A stretch of 9,797 nt of DNA from Prosthecobacter sp. (GCA_025869455.1 JAOZVT010000566.1:1-9797); one strand, 5' to 3'. Shown: positions 1-7,491, numbered from the stretch's first letter. The notes: a model not told the origin generated them from the sequence alone. Program-made: numbers and translations.

Positions 1-17
1 CCTCATTCCTAAATTCG

Positions 18-1886
18 TTAAGAGCCCCCGAAGAAGCCGCCCAGCTTGCGAATGCGAGTGGGGTGACGCAGTTTTCTCAGGGCTTTGGCTTCGATCTGGC
101 GGATACGTTCGCGAGTGACCTGGAATTGCTTGCCGACTTCTTCGAGCGTACGGCCTGCCCCATCCACGAGACCGAAGCGCTGTTCCAGCACTTCACGTTC
201 ACGTGGGTTGAGGGTATCGAGCACATCGCGCAATTTATCGCGCAGTAAATTCATGGCGGTCAGCTCCATGGGGTCATGGGCTTCCTTGTCTTCAATGAAG
301 TCGCCAAATTCGGTATCGCCATCGCTATCACCGACCTTGGCCTGCATAGAAACAGGCTGTTGGGCCATGCGCAGCACGGCATTCACGCGTTCCACGGGAA
401 GGTGAATTTCTTCGGCAATCTCTTCAGGGCTTGGGTCGCGACCCAGTTCTTGAACAAGCTGCTTGTTCACGCGCATCAGTTTGTTGATCGTTTCGATCAT
501 GTGCACCGGGATGCGAATGGTGCGGGCTTGGTCAGCGATGCTGCGGGTGATGGCTTGGCGAATCCACCAGGTGGCGTAGGTGGAGAATTTGTAACCGCGA
601 CGGTATTCAAATTTCTCGACTGCACGCATGAGGCCCATGTTGCCTTCCTGAATGAGATCCAGGAAGGAGAGGCCACGGTTGGTGTATTTTTTGGCGATGG
701 AAATGACCAGCCTGAGGTTGGCCTCAATCATCTCCGTCTTGGCACGAGTGGACTCGGCGACACAACGGCGGGCATCGGCAGCGATTTGGCGGTAGCCTTC
801 TGCATTCTGCCAAGCCTGGAGTTCAAATTGATGAAGGGCTTCAGCCGCAGCTTCATTCTTGGGATGCTGCCGGACTTCGTGCTCCAGTTGATCCATCTCA
901 CGCAGCTTTTGCTGGATCAAGGCGACAAAGTCCTCATTGATCTTCTGCTTGAAAAAGAACTTAGCGCATAGCTTGAAGAAGGCGCTGCGAGCATTGTTGA
1001 AGGCTTCAAGGCTAGCCTCTCTTTTCTTTTCAGGTGCCTTTTTATGGGCGATGTAAAGTTCAGAGCAGCGATGATAGCTGTCTTGAGCCTGACCTAAGAG
1101 AGGAGTTAATTTTTTGAAGTAATTGTCCCTCTCTTCAGCCTTACGATCAATAACCAGACGATCAAAGCGCTCCAGGCCATTGGCTAGATTTTCGGCAAAC
1201 TGAAGGAAATCGCGCGCGACGAACCCAACGTTTTGCAGGCAGCTTAAAAGGCTGATCTCTGCTTTTTCGATGCGTTTGGAAATTTGGATTTCCTGCTCGC
1301 GAGTCAGCAGCGGGACTTGGCCCATCTGTCGCAGATACATGCGCACTGGATCATCCAGGCTATCCAACTTTGTATCAGCGCGTTCGCTGGTGGCAGACTC
1401 TTCGGCTGCGCGCGCCAGCAATTTCATGGCGGTCTGGCCCGTGAGGTCACCTTCTTCGACCACGCGAATTTCCATGGCGCGGAGGCGGCTGATGACCTCA
1501 TCCATGAGATCAGGCGTCACAATGCCCAAGGGGAGGGCTTCGTTGACATCATCCCAGGTGAGATGGTCCTGATCTTTAGCAAGCAGGATCAGGTTACGCA
1601 GACGTGACTGCACCTCAGGTGCATTGATGTCGTCGTAAACAATGGTGGGGGCAGACGGGGTGTAACTGGACTTAGGCGGACGTCCACGTTTACGTTTGAT
1701 GGGTTGTCCATCAGAACCCGTTTCAGGTGATTGATTTGGCCGATCGTTCAAAGGATGAATGCGTGGACGTCCACGCCTGCGTTTCTCAGTTTCTGGTGCA
1801 TCCTTTGTGGGGGCAGCAGAGGCTTGAGTTTTTGCAGTCTTGGAGGGGATTGACTTTCCGGAGGCTGGTTTTTTGGGAACGGCCAT
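18..1886 (-). CDS. rpoD: Primary sigma factor RpoD (sigma-70)
   Basis: This is the housekeeping sigma subunit that directs RNA polymerase to -10/-35 promoters. The protein has 622 residues. Residues 1-80 are basic and Pro/Ala-rich, with two AT-hook-like cores (RGRP at about 38-41 and 67-70). A region 1.1-like segment lies at about 82-148. Region 1.2 begins near 178 (DDPVRMYLRQMG), followed by a charged non-conserved region at about 211-380. Region 2 spans about 385-455 and includes the core-binding and melting motifs NLRLVISIAKKY, DLIQEGNMGLMRAVEKF and FSTYATWWIRQAI. Region 3 is about 456-535, and region 4 ends with the helix-turn-helix TLEEVGKQF..TRERIRQIEAKALRKLRHP at 580-609. All regions are present and no break is seen. 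The ATG at 1886 is preceded by AAGGAA 14 bases upstream, a long spacing, so the start is likely but not proven. The gene follows namZ after 115 bases that hold a promoter candidate. The family call is near certain; the role of the N-terminal tail is unknown. Confidence 0.97.
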   Translation of the reverse strand: MAVPKKPASGKSIPSKTAKTQASAAPTKDAPETEKRRRGRPRIHPLNDRPNQSPETGSDGQPIKRKRGRPPKSSYTPSAPTIVYDDINAPEVQSRLRNLILLAKDQDHLTWDDVNEALPLGIVTPDLMDEVISRLRAMEIRVVEEGDLTGQTAMKLLARAAEESATSERADTKLDSLDDPVRMYLRQMGQVPLLTREQEIQISKRIEKAEISLLSCLQNVGFVARDFLQFAENLANGLERFDRLVIDRKAEERDNYFKKLTPLLGQAQDSYHRCSELYIAHKKAPEKKREASLEAFNNARSAFFKLCAKFFFKQKINEDFVALIQQKLREMDQLEHEVRQHPKNEAAAEALHQFELQAWQNAEGYRQIAADARRCVAESTRAKTEMIEANLRLVISIAKKYTNRGLSFLDLIQEGNMGLMRAVEKFEYRRGYKFSTYATWWIRQAITRSIADQARTIRIPVHMIETINKLMRVNKQLVQELGRDPSPEEIAEEIHLPVERVNAVLRMAQQPVSMQAKVGDSDGDTEFGDFIEDKEAHDPMELTAMNLLRDKLRDVLDTLNPREREVLEQRFGLVDGAGRTLEEVGKQFQVTRERIRQIEAKALRKLRHPTRIRKLGGFFGGS

Positions 1887-1919
1887 AGAGACGCCGCGGA
1901 TTCCTTGGGGGTAAATTAC

Positions 1920-1936
1920 AGCCCGGTTGGCGGGCT
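1920..1936 (-). promoter_or_regulatory. Small GC-rich hairpin in the rpoD leader
   Basis: AGCCCG (1920-1925) and CGGGCT (1931-1936) form a perfect 6-bp stem with a 5-base loop. It lies 34 bases upstream of the rpoD start and just downstream of the promoter candidate, so it would sit near the 5' end of the rpoD mRNA. It may stabilise the transcript end or affect translation. As a terminator for namZ it is weak, because on the minus strand it is followed by GTAATTTACC and not by a T run. Confidence 0.4.
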
Positions 1937-1944
1937 CAGAATAT

Positions 1945-1974
1945 TTAATATCTTGGCTGTGAGAGGATGGTCAA
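1945..1974 (-). promoter_or_regulatory. Sigma-70-type promoter candidate for rpoD
   Basis: On the minus strand TTGACC (1974-1969, 5 of 6 matches to the -35 consensus) is followed after 18 bases by TATTAA (1950-1945, 4 of 6 matches to TATAAT). Initiation would fall around 1938 and give an rpoD leader of about 50 bases. The position, in the only sizeable gap of the minus-strand gene run, fits a separate rpoD promoter. This is a consensus match by eye only. Confidence 0.45.
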
Positions 1975-1980
1975 GATATT
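1947..1980. repeat. 9-bp inverted repeat overlapping the rpoD promoter
   Basis: AATATCTTG (1947-1955) and CAAGATATT (1972-1980) are perfect inverted copies separated by 16 bases. One arm overlaps the proposed -10 and the other the proposed -35, as an operator for a dimeric repressor would. It could instead be a weak, AT-rich hairpin at the end of the namZ transcript. No T tract favours a terminator. Confidence 0.45.
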
Positions 1981-2001
1981 CTTTGGTTTATGCACCTATG
2001 T

Positions 2002-3240
2002 TTATGGGTAAAGGAGATATCGTTGACGAGTTGAGCGGAAAGAGTGGGTCCAACTGCTCCAGCCTGCAATGATTTGGCTAGCTGAAACGCCTTTGCGTAG
2101 GTTGTTATAAAGAGATTCACTACCGTAAACCTTGTGAAAGAGATTCAGTTTGGAGCCACTCATGCGACTGAGCACTTTACCGCTGGTTAAACGGTTAAGT
2201 TCTCCGAGCAGCATGACATCCAGCGCGGTTAGGTCTGCCTGGGCGCGCGGATGAATGTTTAACCTCACTCCGCCGAATCCGTTGCGTGAATAAGGACTGA
2301 AATTCACCCCTGGCATATCCCAGCGTTGACAGGCGGCTAACAAGGATTGTGCATTGACGCCGCTGCCTCCGGCATAACCAAAAGGATTTTCAGTGCCGAT
2401 GCCGATGTCAATGGCGGAGGCTCCGCCTAAGATGCCCGTGGCCACGTAGTAAAGTGGGGAGGTGGCATAGGGGATGTTCGGAGAAGTACGATACCAATGC
2501 AAACGAGTGTCTTGCCAGACCATGTTGCGTGTCCAGCCTTGCATTTTCACGACATTCAAACGTGGGGTGGCTGAAATCCAGCCTTTGCTGCTGGCGGTCA
2601 TCATGGCCAGTTCACCAGCGGTCATGCCATGGACGTAGGGAACGGGTATCTGCCCGACAAAGGACTTCCATTTGGATTCCAGAGGGGGGCCTTCCACCCG
2701 CCAGCCTCCCATGGGATTGGGTCTGTCCAAGACCACAAAATGTTTGCCATTTTCAGCGCAGGCTTCCATGGCTACGGCCATGGTGCTGATATAGGTGTAG
2801 CTGCGGCAGCCGATATCCTGGAGGTCAAAGACCAGCATATCTATGGGGGCCAGCATTTGTGGCGTAGGCTTGCGGGTGGGACCATACAGAGAATGAATGG
2901 TCAGGCCGGTGACGCTATCTCGACGGGTGCTGACGTGGACTCCAGCACCGATGGTGCCGTCAATGCCGTGTTCAGGAGCATAAAGAGCCGTGAGGGAAGA
3001 GCCAAGTGCCCGCTGCATGACGACGCGGGTCATTTCACCCCGGCTATTCATGCTGGTGTGATTGGTGATGAGACCAACACGCTTGCCCCTAAGTAGATCA
3101 AAATTTCGTGAGGCCAGGAAATCAATCCCGAGCATGAAGGGGCCGCCCTGCTGGGGCTGCATGGCCTGCGGCATTTGCGCCACCTGACAACCTGTGAGAA
3201 ACGCTGCGCCTGAAAGGAGAAAGGAACGTCGAGAACCCAT
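2002..3240 (-). CDS. namZ: NamZ-type exo-beta-N-acetylmuramidase (DUF1343), Tat lipoprotein
   Basis: Proteins of this family (B. subtilis NamZ/YbbC) remove N-acetylmuramic acid from the non-reducing ends of peptidoglycan fragments, a step in cell-wall recycling. From the ATG at 3240 the protein has 412 residues. The N-terminus is MGSRRSFLLSG, a twin-arginine-like signal, followed by a lipobox LTGC with Cys18, so export and lipid anchoring are predicted. Family landmarks in order are LGIDFL at about 38, GLITNHTS (56-63), YAPEHGI (87-93, with the conserved Glu90-His91 pair expected at the active site), VFDLQDIG..SYTYISTM (137-154) and DRPNPMGG (172-179). A TTG 36 bases further upstream (3276) would add 12 residues, but the ATG puts the Tat motif right at the N-terminus and is preferred. 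No clear Shine-Dalgarno precedes either start. The gene follows pyrB by about 48 bases and is probably cotranscribed with it. The activity is inferred from the family. Confidence 0.88.
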   Translation of the reverse strand: MGSRRSFLLSGAAFLTGCQVAQMPQAMQPQQGGPFMLGIDFLASRNFDLLRGKRVGLITNHTSMNSRGEMTRVVMQRALGSSLTALYAPEHGIDGTIGAGVHVSTRRDSVTGLTIHSLYGPTRKPTPQMLAPIDMLVFDLQDIGCRSYTYISTMAVAMEACAENGKHFVVLDRPNPMGGWRVEGPPLESKWKSFVGQIPVPYVHGMTAGELAMMTASSKGWISATPRLNVVKMQGWTRNMVWQDTRLHWYRTSPNIPYATSPLYYVATGILGGASAIDIGIGTENPFGYAGGSGVNAQSLLAACQRWDMPGVNFSPYSRNGFGGVRLNIHPRAQADLTALDVMLLGELNRLTSGKVLSRMSGSKLNLFHKVYGSESLYNNLRKGVSASQIIAGWSSWTHSFRSTRQRYLLYP

Positions 3241-3288
3241 GCCAGCGACAGAGGCGGTGGCAGGGCGAGGGGTCAAATGGAGAATGAA

Positions 3289-4218
3289 TTACTGTGCGCC
3301 TGGTTTTAACCAGTAAAGTACGCTCATGCGCACGGCGATGCCGTTTTCCACCTGTTGGTTGATCAGGCTTTTTTCATAATTCATGCCGAGGTCAGTGATC
3401 TCAACTCCGCGATTCACGGGGCCAGGATGCATGAGCCAGAGGCCGCGATCGCGCAGGATTTGCACGCGGGCATCGGTCAGTCCGTAGTTTTTGTGATATT
3501 CTGCGGCGGAGGGAAAGAAGGGTTCGTCGAGGCGCTCACTCTGCACGCGGAGCAGGTAAACGACGTCGGGTTTCCAATCGAGCGCATCCGACCAATTGCC
3601 AAAGAGTTGCACATCCTCAGGTGTCTCACGCGGCATCATGGAGCCGGGGGCGAGGTAGGCGACATTCATGCCCAGGCGGCGAAAGATCAGGCTGGTGCTG
3701 CGGGCGACACGGCTGTGCTGAATGTCCCCTACGATGAGAGCTCTGGCTCCGCGCAGGTCCTTCATTTGTTCTTTGATGGTAAAGGCATCCAGCAGGGCTT
3801 GTGTAGGATGTGCGTGCCAGCCATCGCCAGCATTGATCACGCTGGCGCGGGTGTTTTTGGCAATGAGGCTGGGGATGCCGGATTGCTTATGCCGGACGAC
3901 GATGTAGTCCACACGCATGGATTCCAGGGTCTCCACGGTGTCCAGCACGGATTCACCTTTTACGACGCTGGAGGACTCAATGTCAAAGTGGGTGACGTCG
4001 GCAGAAAGACGATTGGCGGCGACTTCAAAGGATGACCGGGTGCGTGTGCTAGGCTCGTAAAACAAGGTGAGCACGGTTTGTCCTTTCAAGGTGGGCACTT
4101 TCTTGACGCTGCGTTTGAAGAGGTCTTTGAATGGCACGGCATTGGCCAAGACGAACTCGATTTCCTCATTGGTGAGGGAGGCGATGTCTAATAGGTCTTT
4201 GCGTGGGGTGATGCTCAT
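3289..4218 (-). CDS. pyrB: Aspartate carbamoyltransferase catalytic subunit
   Basis: This cytoplasmic enzyme joins carbamoyl phosphate and aspartate to N-carbamoyl-aspartate, the committed step of de novo pyrimidine synthesis. The protein has 309 residues from the ATG at 4218, the usual family length. The carbamoyl-phosphate site FYEPSTRTRSSFE is at 53-65 (STRTR 57-61), the active-site lysine loop SVVKGES at 84-90, HPTQALLD at 137-144, GDIQHSRVARS at 164-174, a YLLRVQSER segment binds aspartate, and MHPGPVNRG lies in the C-terminal third. All expected catalytic residues are visible. The ATG overlaps the pyrR stop as ATGA (4218-4215), which supports this start; a TTG at 4236 would add six residues. 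No regulatory subunit pyrI or dihydroorotase pyrC lies beside it. The next gene is namZ. Confidence 0.97.
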   Translation of the reverse strand: MSITPRKDLLDIASLTNEEIEFVLANAVPFKDLFKRSVKKVPTLKGQTVLTLFYEPSTRTRSSFEVAANRLSADVTHFDIESSSVVKGESVLDTVETLESMRVDYIVVRHKQSGIPSLIAKNTRASVINAGDGWHAHPTQALLDAFTIKEQMKDLRGARALIVGDIQHSRVARSTSLIFRRLGMNVAYLAPGSMMPRETPEDVQLFGNWSDALDWKPDVVYLLRVQSERLDEPFFPSAAEYHKNYGLTDARVQILRDRGLWLMHPGPVNRGVEITDLGMNYEKSLINQQVENGIAVRMSVLYWLKPGAQ

Positions 4219-4832
4219 GCGGTTTTCTGTTGCCAAGGTCTAACAAATACTTCGTCTCTGCCATCGCCGTCGGTGAAGCGCACGCTCACACGTTCATTTG
4301 GTGGCAGGTCCACGTGGATGCCTGCGTAGTCGGGTTGCAAGGGGAGTTCACGGCCGGTGCGATCTACCAGCACGGCAAACTGAACATTGCGGGGGCGGCC
4401 AAAGTCCAAAAGCTCATCCAAGGCAGCGCGGGAAGTGCGGGCGGTGTAAATGACTTCATCACAAAGGATCACCACGGCATCATCGAGATCAAAACCCAGC
4501 TCTGAACCTTCGAGCTTGGGCACGATGGTCATGGTTTGCAGGTCATCCCGATATTGGGTGATGTCTATTTTACCAAAGTCCACCTCACGGCCCAAGGCGC
4601 GCAGGCGTTCGGTCAAAGCACGGGCAAAAGGGACGCCACGACGATAGACGCCGACGAGGGCGATGCGGGCTTCATTTTTCCAACGGGCATCAATGGCTGC
4701 CGCGATTTCATCCAGGCAACGAGCTACTCCGGCAGCATCGAGGAGTTGGCGGAGTTTTTCAGGCGGTTGAGTCACGTCTTGAGATGAATGCAGAGAGGCG
4801 AAAGCGTCAATGAGATTTGCAGCGAACCTCAA
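4215..4832 (-). CDS. pyrR: PyrR: pyrimidine operon regulator / uracil phosphoribosyltransferase
   Basis: PyrR has the phosphoribosyltransferase fold; it binds pyr mRNA in some bacteria and makes UMP from uracil and PRPP. Visible landmarks are ALVGVYRRGVPFA (about 58-70), the family segment FGKIDITQYRDDL (about 86-98), the PRPP-binding loop VVILCDEVIYTARTSRAALD (about 120-139, with D-E in place of the common D-D), and LVDRTGRELPLQPDYAG. The length of up to 205 residues is about 20 more than the usual 180, so the TTG at 4832 may be too early; the conserved part begins near residue 29. No good Shine-Dalgarno is visible for any candidate start. The gene is translationally coupled to pyrB by ATGA. 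Only 32 bases separate it from the upstream ketosynthase gene, too few for a PyrR-controlled attenuator leader, so the enzyme role or a distant regulatory site is more likely here. Confidence 0.92.
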   Translation of the reverse strand: MRFAANLIDAFASLHSSQDVTQPPEKLRQLLDAAGVARCLDEIAAAIDARWKNEARIALVGVYRRGVPFARALTERLRALGREVDFGKIDITQYRDDLQTMTIVPKLEGSELGFDLDDAVVILCDEVIYTARTSRAALDELLDFGRPRNVQFAVLVDRTGRELPLQPDYAGIHVDLPPNERVSVRFTDGDGRDEVFVRPWQQKTA

Positions 4833-4864
4833 GAAGTCTGGGTGATTTCGGGGTTAAGCGAGAC

Positions 4865-5944
4865 TTACGCGTTGGCAAGCATCACGGCGGCGTTGTGACC
4901 GCCCATGCCTGAGGCGATTTTGAGAATGCTTGTGGGGTTCTGAGGCGTTTCCAGGGAGATGTCTGTGGGGTGCGAGAGATGAGGCAGGTTTTTTGGTAAT
5001 GAAGCCTGGCGCATGGCTGCCGATATGAGCGCCACATCCAGCAGGCCGCTGGCACCGAGCGTGTGTCCTGTGAAGGGCTTCATGAGAAGGAGCGGGGGAA
5101 TGTTGCTAAAGGCTGCACGCAGGGCATTTACCTCAGCTATGGCATGATTGGGCGTGCCGGTGGCGTGTGGGCAGATGAGATCGGGCTTTTCAAACTGAGC
5201 CAGCAATGCGGCCAAGGTGGCACCATCTTCTGGAATGACGAGGGAGTCATAGGCATCGCTATTCGCGGCATATCGGGTGACTCGGGGGCCTGTCCCGCTT
5301 AGCTCCAGCGTTAGCGCGACTCCGGCTTCACCAGGGTGGAAGCCGGTGGTTTGGGGAGAGAGGGGATCATTGACCTCATTGGTGGCGAGGATGCGCGTGT
5401 GCTGGAAATCACGCAGCAGATCCTCCTGCAAGGGAAGATCCACGGCTACCACGAGGACACGCTCAGTCATGCCTGCTTTCAGTGCCATCCAGGCGAGGCC
5501 CAGGGCATCGAGACCAGAGGAACAGCCATTGGAGATCATCTGCCAGGGGCCTTGGATGCCTAGCTCAATGCTGACGGCGGCGGCTATCTCACTGTGCAGG
5601 GTATTGCTGGCGCTGAATCTTTTGGAGGGGCGGCGCCAAGCATTTGTGCGGAGAAGCTCCGCCGCATTTCCACGGCTGCTAGCGGCGAAGAGCCAGGATT
5701 TGTGTGTGTCTTCCTCTGACCATCCTGCCTGTGCAACGGCGCGGCGAGCGACCTGGACGGCTAGATTGCTGGCGGCACCGTAGCGGCGGCCTTTGAGGAG
5801 TTTGCGATCCGCAATCCGGCCAGCTAGGAGTCCCTCTTGCAACGTGAGTCCACTGTGGCCAGCCTGCCAGTTTACTAGGCTGCTGTCCAATGTGTCGCCA
5901 AGTGCACAGGTGGCCTCAGCTGCGGTGATGATGGGGTGGCTCAC
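4865..5944 (-). CDS. Compact beta-ketoacyl synthase (KAS II-like)
   Basis: This is a thiolase-fold condensing enzyme that would extend an acyl chain with a malonyl-type unit on an acyl carrier protein. The full Cys-His-His set is visible: Cys141 in NGCSSGLDAL, His260 in HATGTP and His294 in GHTLGASG, with Lys289 just before the last. At 359 residues it is shorter than FabF (about 410). The missing length lies mainly before the active Cys and between Cys and the first His. The C-terminal glycine loop reads SGMGGHNA where FabF has the GFGGTN gatekeeper loop, which suggests a different acyl pocket. I place the start at GTG 5944 because it forms a GTGA overlap with the glcD-like stop, has AGGGAAG about 11 bases upstream, and begins the protein directly with the first beta strand (SHPIITAAE). 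A GTG at 5977 would add 11 unlikely residues. No acyl carrier protein, ketoreductase or acyltransferase is adjacent, so the pathway is unknown. Confidence 0.85.
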   Translation of the reverse strand: MSHPIITAAEATCALGDTLDSSLVNWQAGHSGLTLQEGLLAGRIADRKLLKGRRYGAASNLAVQVARRAVAQAGWSEEDTHKSWLFAASSRGNAAELLRTNAWRRPSKRFSASNTLHSEIAAAVSIELGIQGPWQMISNGCSSGLDALGLAWMALKAGMTERVLVVAVDLPLQEDLLRDFQHTRILATNEVNDPLSPQTTGFHPGEAGVALTLELSGTGPRVTRYAANSDAYDSLVIPEDGATLAALLAQFEKPDLICPHATGTPNHAIAEVNALRAAFSNIPPLLLMKPFTGHTLGASGLLDVALISAAMRQASLPKNLPHLSHPTDISLETPQNPTSILKIASGMGGHNAAVMLANA

Positions 5945-7359
5945 AGATCGAAGATCTTCCCTGGATTCAGCAGGCACTGGGGATCAAGGGCGCGTTTGAT
6001 GCTTTTCATCAGCTCGAAACTGCCATCCCCGAGCTGACGCCGAACAAAGGCTTTTTTGGCAAGGCCGACTCCATGCTCTCCAGTGACGGTGCCACCCAAG
6101 CGCAGGGTTTCATTGACGATTTCTTCCAGTGCTGTTTCCACGCGATGCATCTCCTCATGATCGCGCTCGTTCGTTAAGAAGGTGGGGTGCAGGTTGCCAT
6201 CGCCCAGGTGTCCGAAGGTGCCGACCTTGAGATTGTGACGTGTGGCGCATTCGCGTATGAAGGTGACCATGTGGGCCAGCTCGGTGCGCGGCACGGTCAC
6301 GTCTTCCAGGATGGTGGTGGGCATGACACGGGCTAAGGCGGAGAATGCATTGCGGCGGGCGGAGGCTAGTTTTGCGCCTTCAGCTTCATCGGCAGCCGCA
6401 CGCACTTCGCGTGCTCCGTGTTGGCGGGCCAGTTGCATCATTTGTTCGGCTTCTTCATGGACGACCACGGGGTGGCCATCTGTCTCCATGAGGACGAGAG
6501 CCTCGACATCGGTCGGGAGGCCGATTTTGGCATAATCTTCCACGCATTGGACGGTGGTACGGTCGAGAAACTCGAGAGTGCAGGGGATGATTTTGGCGGC
6601 AATGATGGCGCTGATGGTTTCAGCAGCGGATTCTAGACGATCATACAGAGCCAGCATGGTTTTACGGGCTTGAGGACGCGGCAGCAGTTTGATCAAAACT
6701 TCGGTGATGATCCCCAGTGTGCCTTCACTGCCGATGAAGAGATCCTTCATGGAGTAACCAGCCACGTCTTTGACGCATTTGTTACCGAGCCAAGTGAGAG
6801 TGCCATCTGGCAGTACGACCTGGATGCCCATGACGTAATCCCGGGTAACGCCATATTTGAGGCCACGCAGCCCTCCGCTGTTTTCAGCCACATTGCCACC
6901 GATGGTGCTGATCTTCATGCTGCCTGGGTCAGGCGGATAAAACAGACCGACTGTGGCGGCGGTGTCGTCGATTTCCTTGGTGATGACTCCGCATTGGGCG
7001 CGCAGGGTGAGATTCTTCTCATCCACCTCAAGAATCTTGTCCATTTGGACCAGGCAGATGACGAGGCAACCTGGGGTGGGAACACTGCCACCACTGAGTC
7101 CTGTGCCTGAGCCACGAGTGACGACAGCAATGTTGTTTTCACGAGCCAGCTTGACGCAGGCGGCCACTTCTTCAGAGGTTTTTGGGAAGACGACGGCTCC
7201 AGGTCGTACCTTTAAAGCGGCGGTACCATCGAAGCTGTAAGGCAGAATGTCTTCATCGGCGGTCAGGATGCGATCTGGAGAAAGCAGGGTGCGGAGTGTG
7301 TCCGCATGGGCTGGAGTGACAGGGTTCACACCGATAAGTTTGGCGAGTCTGCCAGACAA
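5941..7359 (-). CDS. glcD: FAD-linked oxidase, glycolate oxidase GlcD / D-lactate dehydrogenase type
   Basis: The protein is a vanillyl-alcohol-oxidase-fold flavoprotein that oxidises a D-2-hydroxy acid (glycolate, D-lactate or 2-hydroxyglutarate) to the 2-oxo acid. It has 472 residues from the TTG at 7359. The FAD-binding half contains RPGAVVFP (52-59), VVTRGSGTGLSGGSVP (79-94), PPDPGSMKISTIGGNVAENS (142-161), GLKYGVTRDYV (166-176) and GSEGTLGIITE (210-220). The C-terminal half has the substrate and flavin motifs GHLGDGNLHPTF and VTGEHGVGLAKK, ending in LNPGKIFDL. Everything expected is intact. The start is uncertain: a GTG at 7329 (residue 11) gives a length closer to homologues starting near TPAH, and neither site has a good Shine-Dalgarno. 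GlcE and GlcF partners are not present. The gene is the first of the minus-strand run and couples by GTGA into the ketosynthase. The exact substrate cannot be decided. Confidence 0.9.
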   Translation of the reverse strand: MSGRLAKLIGVNPVTPAHADTLRTLLSPDRILTADEDILPYSFDGTAALKVRPGAVVFPKTSEEVAACVKLARENNIAVVTRGSGTGLSGGSVPTPGCLVICLVQMDKILEVDEKNLTLRAQCGVITKEIDDTAATVGLFYPPDPGSMKISTIGGNVAENSGGLRGLKYGVTRDYVMGIQVVLPDGTLTWLGNKCVKDVAGYSMKDLFIGSEGTLGIITEVLIKLLPRPQARKTMLALYDRLESAAETISAIIAAKIIPCTLEFLDRTTVQCVEDYAKIGLPTDVEALVLMETDGHPVVVHEEAEQMMQLARQHGAREVRAAADEAEGAKLASARRNAFSALARVMPTTILEDVTVPRTELAHMVTFIRECATRHNLKVGTFGHLGDGNLHPTFLTNERDHEEMHRVETALEEIVNETLRLGGTVTGEHGVGLAKKAFVRRQLGDGSFELMKSIKRALDPQCLLNPGKIFDL

Positions 7360-7491
7360 GGCAACTCAGCAGCGCATGGTTTGTTGAGAGATCAAATGCG
7401 AGCCGATAAGGCTTTTCCACTCAGGTGTAGGCCTTCAATTGAATGAGTTTCTCTTGTGAATTGATAAGTTGCCTCGACAGTAGGAGGTCAA
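7360..7491. promoter_or_regulatory. Divergent intergenic region between glcD-like and DUF1275 genes
   Basis: This 132-base stretch must hold the start signals of two oppositely directed genes. It contains a perfect 10-bp palindrome TTCAATTGAA (7434-7443) and, 15 bases on, a related TGAATTGA. TTGAAT (7439-7444) could be a -35 for the plus-strand gene, but no good -10 follows at the right distance. I see no confident promoter for the minus-strand gene. Confidence 0.35.
7482..7488 (+). promoter_or_regulatory. Ribosome binding site of the DUF1275 gene
   Basis: AGGAGGT is a near-perfect Shine-Dalgarno but ends only 3 bases before the ATG at 7492, closer than usual. It still supports this start, since no other in-frame ATG is nearby. 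Confidence 0.7.

Noticed and set aside
276..971. Long open frame of 231 codons on the plus strand
   Set aside because: It lies wholly antisense to rpoD, whose conserved regions are unmistakable; the translated sequence resembles no family.
3355..4035. Open frame of 226 codons on the plus strand
   Set aside because: It is antisense to pyrB and follows from pyrB codon usage; it has no ribosome binding site or recognisable motif.
5277..5783. Open frame of 168 codons on the plus strand, Arg/Ser-rich
   Set aside because: It is antisense to the ketosynthase active-site region and has the low-complexity composition typical of shadow frames.
6670..7110. Open frame of 146 codons on the plus strand
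   Set aside because: It is antisense to the FAD-binding half of the glcD-like gene.
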